Part shown: one piece after another, positions 23,101-31,605 of the stretch | Layout of the letters: every line of letters begins with the position of its first letter | How positions within the stretch are numbered: position 1 is the first letter of the stretch | Source: Liolophura sinensis | Lineage: Eukaryota; Mollusca; Polyplacophora; Chitonida; Chitonidae | Direction of reading: 5' to 3' | DNA length: 60,000 nucleotides | NCBI RefSeq assembly: GCF_032854445.1 | Contig: NC_088302.1 | Span: forward strand, 48,826,046 to 48,886,045 | Position numbers and translations under genes: made by a program | Notes under the pieces: generated by a model | Databases searched by the model: none | Seen by the model: the letters and a program-made list of their open reading frames with translations, nothing else | Told to the model about the DNA's origin: nothing

Positions 23101-26100
23101 TTTTTAAAGATGAGAAATAATGATCCAATCAGCAACAGGATAAGCAGGACAAGAGTCGCCCAAGAGCAAACTGAAACAATCGATAATAAGTACATGGATG
23201 CACTGAAAACATTTTACCGGCATATACGAGTAAAAAGATGTAGACAGGGTGATGAAATGACTTCTGTCAAAAGTTTCCCGACCAAGGAAGATTCGAATCC
23301 ACAGACAAACTTTAAAACAGAAGGTTTGTCGAGTATACTTGAGCGAGGTTTACTTAACAACGCCAGAATGTAATACTGCTACAGAACTACACACATAAAT
23401 ACATAAATATATAAATTAATTAATACATCAATGGAATAAATAAAAAATATACATCAAAAAGTAGACATTCACAATAAATGTAGCAATGCTTACTTTTCAA
23501 GCATCTAAGTCAATACAACAACAGATACCTTTTATAGTCTGTTTCGCAGAAATATGTTTCCTACCGTCTGCATAAGAGGCATTATAAGATGAACATACGA
23601 CACTCACCTATTACTACTGTGCCTCCACCCTGTATCAAATCACGAACTTCTGCCGTTAAATTAGGTTGCAAACTCTTTGCAAGTTGTTCGAGGTATTCAG
23701 TAAACTGAACTGTTCCGAAAAACGCTCCTATCACAATCTATAAATAAACCAAAGACACAGTGCAGGAGTGCTGGCAGACCATCCCACGTATGGCCGAAGA
23801 GAAAGACAGCATGAGCTGGACTTAAATTCACTGCGACCGCATCGGCGAGAAGCTTTTGGGTCATTGCGCCGCGCTGACATGCTAACCTTCTCGGCCACGG
23901 AGGCCCCATAATTTGAAAAAAAAGGTATTCCCCAAATAGACAGCATATGCTACCAACGACTGCTGGTACGACATTTTACCTGGTAAGATATTGACGTGGT
24001 AACCGATAACACACAAAGTAAGCGCAATGGATATCGGAAACCTGGAATCGACTTGTACGTAAACGTCTTTAGAAATCCTTCTTCTTCAGCCCCCTGCCTG
24101 AAAACAAAACAAAAGCCTCCATAATCTATACAATACCATTTGGAGCTCAATTATTTAATTTTTTATCCTTGTTTAACGCTTTAGTCGGGAATATTATACT
24201 TACATGTGGATAATTATAGGAGAGTGAGGTGTAGTGTCAAGTATGATTTGGGTTTCAGATCGGTTATGTGTAAACCGTGTACATGACTGAGGTTTTGCGT
24301 CGCACTTAGCAATTTTGCAGTCATATGACGACGAGGAATCATTAGGTGTGTGTACATATATTGTGTCTTCTTGTGGCAGGACGAGTCCATGCCGCCAAAG
24401 TGCTGCCGCTACTGAAGTATCACAAAGAAGACACCAGACATGGCACCCCACCCAGTCACATTATGCTCACACCGGGCCAACAAATCTTTTTCCCTTTGCT
24501 CTAACCTCTCAGTTCTGACCCCCAACTAAGGCCCCAACAAATACCATTTTTAAAGTCTTTGATATGTCCCGACCCAGGTTTGTTTGCAGGCCACTATTAG
24601 GTCACCGAAATGATCAATTATACTACATACTAAGCCGCAAACAGCAATTTCTGTAAGACAGACAAAGCTTCTCATACACAGTGAATCAACAAAATTGCAG
24701 GAGAAAAGACTGGCACGTTCTCATGAAACAGAAAACATAAAATGACATGGCTTACAATTTAGCTGGCAGGTGATTCTCTAGCAGACATCGCACATAGGTA
24801 ACTTGATGATCAAGAGCTAACGACAGAGTTTCCTAGAAAAAAACAATCAGTGAGCCATGTCTGATTACTATCAACAATGAAGAAAGACAAACTGTGACAA
24901 AGTTTATACAGCAACATGCGATGTGTAAATAAAGCACTATAATCTATTCTTTGTGTCATGCAACTATTTTATAACTTTAAAGCACGAATTTTGTTGACGG
25001 CTTCAGTGACCTTTCACCATGACTTATTTCACAAGGACAACACAATTTTCAACACTTAATAAACCACCACAGCCACGCTAAGTTACATACAAACAACAAT
25101 GAAAGGCAGCAATAAAATATGATATATTTTTTTTTGATCGGTGTTTTAAGCCGTACTCAAGAATATTTCACTTATACGACGGCGGCCAGCATTATGGTGG
25201 GTGGAAACCGGGCACAGCTTGAGGAAAACCCACGGCCATCCGCAGGTTGCTTGCAGACCTTCCCACGTACGGCCGGAGAGGAAGCCAGCATGAGCTGGTC
25301 TTGGACTCACAGCGACCGCTTTGGTGAGAGGCTTCTGGGTCACTACGCTGCGCTAGCGTGCTAACCGACTGAGCCACGGAGGCCCCTAAAATATGATATT
25401 GCGTTGGAAGCCTTAAATGGCCAGGCAGATTGACAGGTATTCTTGCTACCTGCACAACAAACCTCTTGCACAACAAACCACCTGCACAACACACCGCCTG
25501 GTTCCAAGACTTTTCAACAACATTTGGCCAAATTTGATCACCATCACTAGCAAGAAAAACGTCGATGGCCATTGAAGTATCAAGGTGCTGTAACTGACAC
25601 GTTTTCCTGCTACCTGCACAACAAACCGTCTGGTTCCAAGACTTTTGAGCAACATTTGGCTAAACTTGATCACCATCACTGACAAGAAAAACGCCGATGG
25701 CCACTGAAGTATCAAGGTGCTGTAATTGGCCTGAATTAGGAGGAAGCTGTCGGTGTCCTGTAATGTGCGTAAAGCAGAATGGTATTACATACGAGTTATT
25801 CATTTGTTTTTTAACTTTATTTACTCGAACGTGCTCGAGTGAGCGATTCACACAACATTTTTCATTAGTCACAAGGAAGTAAATGTCTCCTCTGCTTATC
25901 AACTTTCCTCTTTTAGCAGCGCTGGCTGGTATTTGGTGAGATAAAAAGTACCTGGGTTTTTTTGGCTCAAAACGTATATCTTTCGCAATGACCAACAAAA
26001 ACGTTTTCCTCGGCACTTTGAAAGATACAATAATATACTACATATTTTTGGACCACCTCACAAATGCTATCCTAAAACAAAATTACCTTAAACTAAGCAT

Positions 26101-28418
26101 TATGACGAGGTTTTCAATTATTATTTAATTAGAAAATGGTCTCTGTCTACCCAGATAATTTAATGCTTCATAAAAGAGTGAATTTGTTTGACTGATGCAA
26201 TTTTGCTGTACTCACAATAATTGTTGGACAATAAAGCATATGTATCATCTGGATGATCAACCTGTAAGAGAATTATTAAAATATCAGAGAAAATACATGG
26301 TTGCATCCAGAGTGATACCTGGGTCTATCTGACACTATACATCTATGTACATCGCAAGTCCATTTCCAGTAGTCACGCATGTTGATCAGAAAAGTATACC
26401 TACTAATTGTTTTGTGACAATATTAATACTACTTGTTATCACAGCAACTTAAAATAAACTGTTTGTTACAACATGAAACTTATGTTAGGTAGGCATAATG
26501 CATATCCCTATTTTGTATTCGTGGCATGATGTATGTAAGTATACGCTGTATAAAGAAATTAATATTATCTTTCACTTCGTAAACTTTGCAGTCCTCAATA
26601 ATAACCTCGGTATGTTGTGGAAACACTAATGAATCTATGTATCGAAACATACAGCCGTAACTAAAACGGACGTACCATAATTGCAAGGCCATTTTTCAAA
26701 AGAACGATTAAGACAAAACTACCGAAAAACTACGAAAGTATATAAAGTATGAAATTAAAACGGAATCATGTAAAGAGAACAGCTAACAGATTTTGATGAT
26801 ATTGGAAAGAAGCAAGGTATGTTCTATGCAAATGAGTATACCATGTTTGTACGTAAGGTGTGGATAATAAATTCTGTATCTCAGTTGCGTTTGAGTAGAG
26901 CTGTTAATATATCTATCGTGGCGATCTAACTCAGCATGACGGATAATCAGCCCCTAGCCCCGCGTCAAGGAAATTCTAGACGCTTTGTCCATATTTGTTT
27001 AAAAGAGAATTATACTCACTGTTAAACTTAAGAAACGTACAGTAAAGGTCTTTGGTGGAATAATCTTGGCACATTAGTTTTTGAAGTAATAGCTTGTGAC
27101 GTTAATTGAAATCGTCGAACAAAACGCATGATCTAACAAATGCATCAAGCCGTGATACATGTATGTACACCTCATATGCAGGACCCTTCGCTATATTGCT
27201 GAGCGTAAGCTAAATTTTGTGCTAAAAAGCTTCCAAGCAGAGGATGTACATCAGAAAAATCTGGAGAGCAAATCTGAAAACGCAATAATAAATCTACTAT
27301 TCCCGGGGAACCTGTGACCCCTTGTGCAAGTTTTAGGCTAGCATGCCAGTAATTTAAGCACAACTGTCGCTTTTTTGAACTGAAGCACAGTGACTCGTTA
27401 AACTTGAACAATGTCTGTTGCCATCAGTTTTTCCTTAAACTGGACAATGCTTATTGCGATGAAAGCTTCTTGAAGCTGGACGATGGCTTTAGTTCCAACA
27501 AAGCCCTGACTGAAGTAAACTGATAAGAGGTCGTATTTCACCGGTTACTTGTGACAATTTGCTTGCCATCACTCTGTCATCGCTGCTCTGACCTTACTCT
27601 CCACGCTGTACGTCTTAATTATACTAATTTACAAAAAAAAACCCATAACTGTAAACCAGTTAAGATATAAGCATAATATTGAACATACCAGAGGAGGGAA
27701 TAGAGGCCTCCACATATAGCTGCCACAAGTTTGTAAGACGACCTCAGACATCCAAACAGGGGGTAGAACACAATGCTGGTTTCCAGAATGGCAAGAATGA
27801 AGAGGAATGCTGAAATATGAAACAAACAATTTGTAAGAAAAACTCACAGTGACTGATATAAATCTTCGCCAATTGCAGTGAAATTTTCATTTCTAATTTT
27901 TCTGTTTGTTCAGAACAGACCTTCACTAGAAATAGAAAAATGACAACTGATCGATCGTCCCAATAATCAGTGGAAGGCTATGAATTAATTTTGGCACAAC
28001 AAGCTATATTACTGAAAAACTATGATGATTGGGATAAGTGGTTGTTCCGTGTCGTCCCTTAAATTCAGTTCACGCTTGTTTGAATTCGGCTAAAGCCAGG
28101 AAATTTAGGAAATCAACTACCTGGCCAAGAGTGGTGCATTATTCTATATTAAATACTCTATGGATGAGTATGGTAATGTGAATAAAAAATGTGATATCAG
28201 TGCCGAAGAAAATGACGATGATCTGCGATTAAAAAAAGATATCGTATCACATTATGAAAGCGAAACACAGACTCTGATTGATCCACTTTGCAGTCTGAAG
28301 TTCATCCCCCCAGTACTGGTCAGCCTTCAGCAGCAGTAACAACACCCTGCTAGACGTCGCCCCAAAAGCTGCAGCATATGACCATCGATGTTTATAGCCG
28401 TCCAGCAGATTGGCCGGA
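14028..28418 (-). CDS. STRA6-like multi-pass membrane protein (RBP receptor family), spliced gene, partial
   Basis: Family role: plasma-membrane receptor that takes retinol from its carrier and passes it into the cell. Exon-by-exon similarity to vertebrate STRA6, all on the minus strand in the right order: PANLLDG..., FYPLFGCL, LYCP, TYVRCLLEN, IPGFRYPLRL...SYQ, GYQIAYLLWG, a membrane exon, a Q...FL...IDNR exon, LGRMDQS, AYVGMLFVDYTHNHPVL and the C-terminal LWHLAYTLMNNPDL. Exons used: 28418-28273, 27809-27689, 26261-26216, 24832-24756, 24097-23980, 23737-23608, 21008-20965 (tentative), 20670-20622, 19556-19439, 18029-17913, 15755-15590, 14645-14468, 14123-14028. Phases agree at almost every junction I could test. 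The first transmembrane exon, and probably exons between 24832 and 26216 and between 21008 and 23608, were not found. One frameshift lies in 15590-15755. Whether a mollusc copy binds retinol is unknown. Confidence 0.75.
14191..14310 (-). mobile_element. SINE-A fragment, in the last intron of the STRA6-like gene
   Basis: TTATTTATTTATTAATTCAG, GCCATACTCATGAATATTCAC, TTATACAACGGC, then CTATGGTGGGAGGAAACC and CTCACGGCAACC: tail and core of SINE-A in reverse. Confidence 0.8.
14468..14645 (-). CDS. STRA6-like, exon with AYVGMLFVDYTHNHPVL
   Basis: Acceptor TTCTATGCCCAG, donor ACT|GTAAATA. Encodes RAYVGMLFVDYTHNHPVLRV, FCREL and a polar cytoplasmic tail. It fits the YRNFLKIEVSQSHPAM segment of STRA6. 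Phase 0 at the end. If the donor is skipped, the frame runs six more codons to a stop near 14453. Confidence 0.8.
14995..15075 (-). mobile_element. Family C SINE-like fragment
   Basis: TTCACGTACACGATGATGGA and then GGTGGAGGAAACCGGAGTGC, CCGGG: same core as the 4600-4700 fragment. A SINE-A inserted a few bases further on. Confidence 0.45.
15101..15279 (-). mobile_element. SINE-A copy, 5'-truncated, with 11-bp target-site duplication
   Basis: Flanked by TCCAGCGTTTA at 15090-15100 and 15280-15290. The body runs from the (TTTAT)-type tail through CGCCGTACTCAAGAATATTT, the CCGGGCAGAGCC core, to GAAGCCAGCATGA. The tRNA-derived head is absent, so this is a 5'-truncated insertion. It lies in an intron of the STRA6-like gene. 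Confidence 0.95.
15590..15755 (-). CDS. STRA6-like, exon with LGRMDQS, broken by a one-base frameshift
   Basis: Acceptor TATCTTTCACTACAG; donor AGAG|GTGGGA. The frame from the previous exon reads NVLETTNYFTFFFNIAIG and then goes off family. The second half (YRLLLSLIVGLLTLGRMDQS, then CAKKGIRESRQR) is in the next frame. Residue spacing across the whole exon then equals that of STRA6, and the exit phase fits the next exon. One base too many, most simply in the T4 run (15695-15698, AAAA on +), explains it: a sequencing error or a real mutation. Confidence 0.75.
15851..15917 (+). mobile_element. SINE-A 3' end and tail
   Basis: CTGCATGAGTACGGCGTAAA, GCCTCAATCAGACAAATAAA, then an AAAT-type tail. 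Confidence 0.75.
16100..16440 (-). repeat. Second copy of the 9.4-9.66 kb repeat core, with a hairpin
   Basis: Read on the minus strand it follows the 9390-9660 segment: ATAGACCACTAAAACC, CCATTTACTTTTTAGATTTT, TGTGAAAATAG, GGTGGACTTTATGGGCCATA, GAATGTTGGAATA, CATCAGGAAACAAAAGTG. It is also bounded by an inverted repeat: TAGTGGGCTTTATTAGCCAT near 16109 and its inverse near 16284-16308. In a STRA6-like intron. Confidence 0.65.
16790..16861. repeat. Left part of a degenerate GTCGATCTGAATACACG minisatellite
   Basis: Two to three copies of (T)GTCGATCTRAATWCACGTR. The same unit recurs many times at 17335-17560, so the array is split by SINE-B and its microsatellite. Confidence 0.7.
16862..17157 (+). 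mobile_element. SINE-B copy (tRNA-derived, 5' part truncated)
   Basis: Starts in the B-box region (ACCCGGGATCAAACCCG), then CATACCAAAGACTTTAAAAA, GGCAGCACTTTGGCGGCATA, CCTGCCACAAGAAGACACAA, TAATGACTCATCGTCGTCAT and the end TTAAGTACGACGTGAAAGGC. Nearly the whole length matches 24286-24590 in reverse. Confidence 0.85.
17158..17327. repeat. (TACC)n(TACA)n microsatellite
   Basis: About 170 bp of TACC then TACA repeats with few breaks, directly at the 3' end of SINE-B. The long Met-Tyr-Val-Cys frames on the minus strand are artefacts of it. Confidence 0.95.
17328..17560. repeat. Right part of the degenerate GTCGATCTGAATACACG minisatellite
   Basis: At least seven imperfect copies of GTCGATCTGAATACACG separated by 10-20 bp linkers containing ATGTAC or TGTACA. 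Confidence 0.7.
17913..18029 (-). CDS. STRA6-like, exon with PPLLMN...Q...FL...IDNR
   Basis: Acceptor TTTGTTATTGTAG, donor CG|GTAAGTAG. Encodes PPLLMNIIIYYSQEVCAFLC, then FLQPRCEPGQPVPLAIDN plus two bases of Arg. STRA6 has the same order of features: helix, Gln, FL, then TNRR. Confidence 0.8.
19439..19556 (-). CDS. STRA6-like, 118-bp membrane exon
   Basis: Acceptor ending AATGACAG, donor TGG|GTAAGC. The frame set by the previous exon reads IFIFYITVFLISSVLAEVAY, then ILIYTQASGAATSFALYIG: a transmembrane helix after GYQIAYLLWG. It ends with two bases; joining directly to the 17913-18029 exon is in phase, but the family usually has about 20 more residues here. Confidence 0.65.
19652..19664. repeat. 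Poly-C tract in C-rich DNA
   Basis: CACAACA, a long C run, then ACCCACCACC. It lies in the intron just upstream of the 19439-19556 exon. Confidence 0.7.
20622..20670 (-). CDS. STRA6-like, 49-bp exon with GYQIAYLLWG
   Basis: Acceptor CGCCATTTCAG, donor GGG|GTATGTC. Encodes ASSMRWTGYQIAYLLW plus one base. It matches the SAYQTAFICLG helix of STRA6, where Tyr-Gln is conserved. The next exon starts with the two bases needed to finish the Gly codon. Confidence 0.75.
20750..20838 (+). mobile_element. SINE-A 3' fragment
   Basis: TTCCGTTTCCTCCCATCATA, ATGGTGGCCGGTGTCATGTG, AGTGAAATATTCTTGAGTAC, then AAAACATCAAATAATTAATT. In a STRA6-like intron. Confidence 0.85.
20965..21008 (-). CDS. STRA6-like, tentative 44-bp exon
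   Basis: Acceptor TTGTTCTTTGTAG and donor TG|GTATGTA look good, and the phase (two bases in, zero out) suits the next exon. The encoded LSPFNCSIHFIFVL has only weak resemblance to the family. Confidence 0.4.
22690..22732 (-). mobile_element. SINE-A remnant, short
   Basis: TTTTCACTTATTCAACGGCG, GACAGGGTTGTGGGTAGGGG, AAAC: matches the core only. Confidence 0.5.
23110..23373 (+). other. Unrecognised ATG-started open frame, 87 codons
   Basis: Charged, low-hydrophobicity frame inside a STRA6-like intron, on the opposite strand (SNRISRTRVAQEQTETIDNK near its start). No domain recognised; may be chance or an old repeat. Confidence 0.15.
23608..23737 (-). CDS. STRA6-like, exon following SYQ (membrane helix plus loop)
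   Basis: Acceptor GGTTTATTTATAG, donor ATAG|GTGAGTG. It opens with IVIGAFFGTVQF, continuing the SISYQ helix, then EYLEQLAKSLQPNLTAEVRD and a Gly-rich end. It ends with one base of a codon. A SINE-A head fragment lies in the adjacent intron. Confidence 0.75.
23767..23907 (-). mobile_element. SINE-A head half, tRNA-derived end retained
   Basis: GCTGGCAGACCATCCCACGT, ATGGCCGAAGAGAAAGACAG, CATGAGCTGGACTTAAATTC, ACTGCGACCGCATCGGCGAG, ending GCCACGGAGGCCCC. It lacks the tail half. In the intron next to exon 23608-23737. Confidence 0.85.
23980..24097 (-). CDS. STRA6-like, exon with IPGFRYPLRL
   Basis: Acceptor GTTTTCAG, donor CAG|GTAAAATG. Encodes GAEEEGFLKTFTYKSIPGFR, YPLRLL and a membrane start ending SISYQ. 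STRA6 has IYTPQPGFHLPLKL...AIYQ at this place, one of the best matches. Phases agree on both sides. Confidence 0.85.
24286..24590 (-). mobile_element. SINE-B copy, reverse orientation
   Basis: Reverse counterpart of 16862-17157: on the minus strand CTGGGTCGGGACATATCAAA, GACTTTAAAAATGG, CATGTCTGGTGTC, GGCAGCACTTTGGCGGCATG, CCTGCCACAAGAAGACACAA, CCTCGTCGTCATATGACTGC and the tail CTAAGTGCGACGCAAAACCTC. In a STRA6-like intron. Confidence 0.85.
24756..24832 (-). CDS. STRA6-like, 77-bp exon with TYVRCLLEN
   Basis: Acceptor TTTTTTTCTAG, donor GTAAGCC. It encodes 25 residues (ETLSLALDHQVTYVRCLLEN and then HLPAK) plus two bases. It corresponds to the cytoplasmic EEYLRNLL segment of STRA6. Confidence 0.75.
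25126..25386 (-). mobile_element. Full-length SINE-A with 13-bp target-site duplication
   Basis: Flanked by TAAAATATGATAT at 25113-25125 and 25387-25399. Read on the minus strand it begins GGGGCCTCCGTGGCTCAGTC, a tRNA-like A box, followed by a B-box-like GAGTCCAAGACC, then the core (GGAAGGTCTGCAAGC..., GGTTTCCACCCACCATAATG) and ends TTGAGTACGGCTTAAAACAC with a run of A. About 261 bp. The cleanest copy here and the reference for the others. In a STRA6-like intron. Confidence 0.95.
25425..25735. repeat. Tandem duplication of about 130 bp, 2.3 copies
   Basis: GCTACCTGCACAACAAACC... CTGGTTCCAAGACTTTT..., TGATCACCATCACT, GATGGCCAYTGAAGTATCAA, GGTGCTGTAA occurs starting near 25445 and again near 25615. 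The start of copy one also has a CTTGCACAACAAACCACCTG triplication. Confidence 0.85.
26216..26261 (-). CDS. STRA6-like, 46-bp exon ending ...LYCPTII
   Basis: Acceptor TTCTCTTACAG and donor GTGAGTAC are both strong. The first G completes the Trp codon of the previous exon; then LIIQMIHMLYCPTII, matching the spacing to the Cys-Pro of STRA6. It ends in phase 0, as the next exon requires. The intron upstream contains a copy of repeat R1. Confidence 0.7.
26631..27215 (+). repeat. Dispersed repeat R1, copy 1 (STRA6-like intron)
   Basis: Shares ordered blocks with 40657-41215 (reverse), 43897-44350 and 55601-55935: AATCTATG(C/T)RTCGAAACA, a CACAAACCA(C)-like block, GGAATCATGTAAAGAGAAC, CAAGGTATGTTCT, then ACTTAAGAAAC. 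Copies 1 and 2 share a further 200 bp (CATTAGTTTTTGAAGTAATA...CATATGCAGGACCCTTCGCT). No coding capacity or terminal repeats seen; class unknown. Confidence 0.7.
27689..27809 (-). CDS. STRA6-like, exon with FYPLFGCL motif
   Basis: Acceptor TTTCATATTTCAG, donor TG|GTATGTTC. It encodes a membrane helix then FYPLFGCLRSSYKLVAAICG and ends in YSLLW, equivalent to YYPLAACAT... of STRA6. It ends with two bases (TG) of the Trp codon, completed by the G that starts the next exon. Confidence 0.8.
28273..28418 (-). CDS. STRA6-like, exon with second membrane segment (first exon found)
   Basis: A pyrimidine-rich acceptor ending TTTGCAG precedes the exon, which encodes PANLLDGYKHRWSYAAAFG, a Leu-rich membrane stretch and ADQYWG. 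This fits the SPVDFL...(membrane) region of STRA6. The donor is not clear-cut: GT at 28271-28272 or GT at 28265-28266 both leave one base, matching the next exon's phase. An upstream N-terminal exon must exist (two bases are needed to complete the first codon). Confidence 0.7.
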
Positions 28419-28981
28419 CTGCAAACCATATGAAACAAAACTTACATGTCAATAAAACTATTCGTACTGTCAATAGAAACATTTTTACGGTATGCATGGT
28501 CTTTACGGTAGCGAAGAAAGCACGAGTATTTGCGAATTTTAATTTAAAAATTCACAGCTGCGAAAGTTTCTTCTCTGTCTGAAAGTATGATTTATTTGTT
28601 AAAGGCCTGGCCGATAGGGCTAGCGTGCTAGTGCAGAGTATTTGTAGAAGTTTGTTGTTGATTATATGTAGCTCGATTCAATTTGCCTTTTCATTGTGCT
28701 TTGGAAGATAAATTATCATACTAGTTTAGTCTTCAGTTTCAAAGCTATACTAACGCGTGACTGTAATATTTTGAGCAAGGCACTTGGAAGCAAGAGGCAT
28801 CTTGTTCAGGATAGGGATTTGGCGTGATGTATTTTATGGCCACCTGCGTGAAAAGCTTCTCTACTGGCAAAAAATAAGCAATCTAGTATACATGAGATGC
28901 CTTCAACTTTGTCCATGCTGACATTGCTTATATACCTTAGAATCATTCATGTCTCAGAATAGACAGAATTAAACAAAACCG

Positions 28982-29048
28982 TTTGAGTGGATGATTACCG
29001 CTTCAGCCTCGAAGTCGGGAGACCTGGGACAAAACCAAATACTTTAAA
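28982..29048 (+). mobile_element. SINE-B head fragment
   Basis: TTTGAGTGGATGATTACCGC, TTCAGCCTCGAAGTCGGGAG, ACCTGGGACAAAACCAAATA, CTTTAAAG: a Ser/Leu-tRNA-like 5' region with a damaged B box, joining the CCAAAGACTTTAAA segment seen in the other SINE-B copies. Confidence 0.65.
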
Positions 29049-29100
29049 GCTTATACATGCTGCTTCTTTGTCAAATGCTTGGCTTAATACCTCAAGCATA

Positions 29101-29264
29101 CGTGTACATACATACATACGTATGTATACGTACGTACGTACCTACCTACCTACATACATGCATGCATGCATGCATGCATGCATCCATCCATCCATCCATC
29201 CATCCATCCATCCATACATACATAAATACATACATACATACATACATACATACATACATACATA
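29101..29264. repeat. Compound tetranucleotide microsatellite
   Basis: In order: TACA/ACGT steps, CCTA, TGCA (about 7), TCCA (about 8), then TACA (about 11). Follows a SINE-B head by about 50 bp. Confidence 0.95.
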
Positions 29265-30585
29265 AAACAATCGTACAGGCTTTCATTCTTGATGTCTTTT
29301 ATAAATAACAGTTTAAATATTTTTACCAATTTGGATATGTTACTTAGACGCACCCATTTGCTACTAAATAGAAATAACCAAAACGAACAGTTGTTGTTCG
29401 AGTTTTAGTAGTGTATACTAAACCTACACAACCAGGGCAAGCCGACATCTCGAGCACCCAGTGTTTGTCTCTCTCTTGTGCAGAATTGTTAAAATCACGA
29501 TAATTATAGCCTGGAATATAAAAAACAAGAAAAGAAAGATATACTTTAGGAAAGTTTCGTTTGGGGTCGGATATGTGTTACTATACAGCTTTTGCTATTA
29601 TTTATTCTTTTATTTTACATCTTAATTTAGCGTACATTTAAATTCGCAATATTTTTCACTTATAAATTAATATATACCCATTGGGTATGTATTTTCTGTT
29701 ACGGATGCTTTTTTCTGTATACAACAGTAAATCTACGCTACTACGGTTAACTAAAGCACTGACATACCGCTGGAAAAAGGGATAAATGGGTGAACGTAGA
29801 CATATTGAATAGCGGTGTACAACCCACTGTAGAGTTGGAATCTACTCCAGTCGTTAAAGCTGATCCATCCATTCTTTATCTGCTTTCGCCTGACAAGAAG
29901 GAAAACAGTAATGTTTGGGGTTTTACTTTTCTTGGTAAAAAATACAGAAGAAAAAACATAAACATTCCAAATCGAACATATATTATTTATATGTTTTAAA
30001 CGTGAAACACTTTTTACAAGTGATAATCCTAACACAACTAAACGAGACTTCGTCAGGTAGAGCCGTAATGTGGCTAACTACGATGGCCCCGGGATCACCA
30101 AGCGAGTTTAGACTTGAGTCAAAACTTCAGTCATAAACTTTGATATGTTTCTTGCCGTTATTTTAGCTAAAATTTGTTGCACAATAACTTAACCAGAATT
30201 TATTTTGTCATTCAAAACAATTTGACCTGATAGCAAGAGAAAGAAGAATGTTAAAGACTTAAATCTAAGTTGGCTTTGAGATCCCGGGGTCAGGACTTTC
30301 CCAGAAATTGAGTGCTAAAATGTATAACACTCAAAATCTCTGGACCGACACAATACCGTATACTATGTGGAGACGGGGTCATGGGGTAAAGCTGTCATGT
30401 AAGGACATACCACTGCATATCACGAGCTTAAAAGCCGCAAGTGTAGTCTCAAGTTTGTTCCTTTTCCGCGGCAACCAGCTCCATGGTTTTGGCGAATATT
30501 TTGGCTCTCAAATATACGTTTAACATAGATTCACAGATATGCCAACACAGACTCCGTTTGACAGGCCACGAGGAGTGAGAAGAGT

Positions 30586-30619
<34 letters not shown>
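30586..30619. repeat. (AT)n microsatellite
   Basis: About 16 TA repeats next to a SINE-B fragment. Confidence 0.95.
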
Positions 30620-30621
<2 letters not shown>

Positions 30622-30623
30622 GT

Positions 30624-30718
30624 GTGTTCTTGTCTATGAAGTGCTGCCGCGCTGAAATACTCCAACCAGTCACACTATACTCACAGGGCCCTATTTCCTT
30701 GCTCTAACTTCTGGGCGT
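30624..30718 (-). mobile_element. SINE-B fragment with internal deletions
   Basis: TGTGTTCTTGTCTATGAAGT, GCTGCCGCGCTGAAATACTC, CAACCAGTCACACTATACTC, CCTTGCTCTAACTTCTG: corresponds piecewise to 24360-24520. Confidence 0.7.
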
Positions 30719-31560
30719 AATTTATCAATGTGTTTATGAAAAAGGCATATACAGTGTAGTTGTTGCTTTGGCAGTATTGTAACATGAACAACAAATCTTT
30801 GTCTTTATAATGACACATTCCTTTACAAAATTCGGACTTTTGATTTGTCTGCGTTTGTGCGTTCATTTATTCTATAGACGGGAAACAAGAGGCAAAGCTC
30901 AGATAATACTTAGCTCATTTATACATTATCCTGAGCATGTATATATACTGTTGATTGTTTCTAGGCTGCGCAAACTTATCCAGGGTCATTTTCATTTTTA
31001 CACAATATTAGTGCATTCGTGACCCCTGTAAAAATCTTCAAGTCAGATCGAGCTATCGCTATTGACTCGTATTGCTTTTGGTTGCCATTTTGCTGGACAT
31101 GTTTTTGAAACTTTACAGGTAGATTTCTTTTGATTTGTAGAGCACAAATTCATGTCCAGGTTGTCAAAGCAGATTGTAGGATGACAGCCATCTATGATCC
31201 TAGAAAACATTAGCTGAGTAAATTTTATTGTATAAGAGCCGTTCCCATCTGACCAATGAAATGCAGGACAGCGCGATTCAAATACCTAATCATTGTGTGA
31301 CTTATCACCAGTATTCCTTCTGTACGGTATGAGAAAATTTGGGAATGTGATATATCACGGTCGTCGGGAGAATTTTAGGACAGATACGACAAATAAGGGA
31401 TACCAGCGACCTATAATACTTGTTTTAAAGGCCGCACGTACCTTTAAATGTTCATAACCGTGAAATGTTCATAGCGTGGATATATCTGCTGCTGCTTTTG
31501 AATTGGAGTAGAATAGCTTACTCTCAGATCGTAATCTCTGCTTACATGTGTTATCTGTAT

Positions 31561-31570
31561 ATTATTATTA

Positions 31571-31601
<31 letters not shown>

Positions 31602-31605
31602 TTTC
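31561..31605. repeat. (ATT)n(ATTT)n at the 3' end of the LINE
   Basis: ATTATTATT... then TATTTATTTATTTATTTCAC. On the minus strand it follows GCTGCATTTCTGGTG and forms the retroelement's short-repeat tail. Confidence 0.85.

Noticed and set aside
25340-25386. tRNA-like GGGGCCTCCGTGGCTCAGT sequence considered as a tRNA gene
   Set aside because: It is the head of a SINE with target-site duplications and cannot form a full cloverleaf.
27210-27311. Possible exon after TTGCGTTTTCAG between the FYPLF and LYCP exons of the STRA6-like gene
   Set aside because: Its first base does not complete the Trp codon (it would give a stop), and the encoded residues do not match; the 26216-26261 exon fits instead.
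28987-29353. Plus and minus frames rich in His-Thr-Tyr-Ile or Asp-Gly-Trp-Met
   Set aside because: Translations of the compound tetranucleotide microsatellite.
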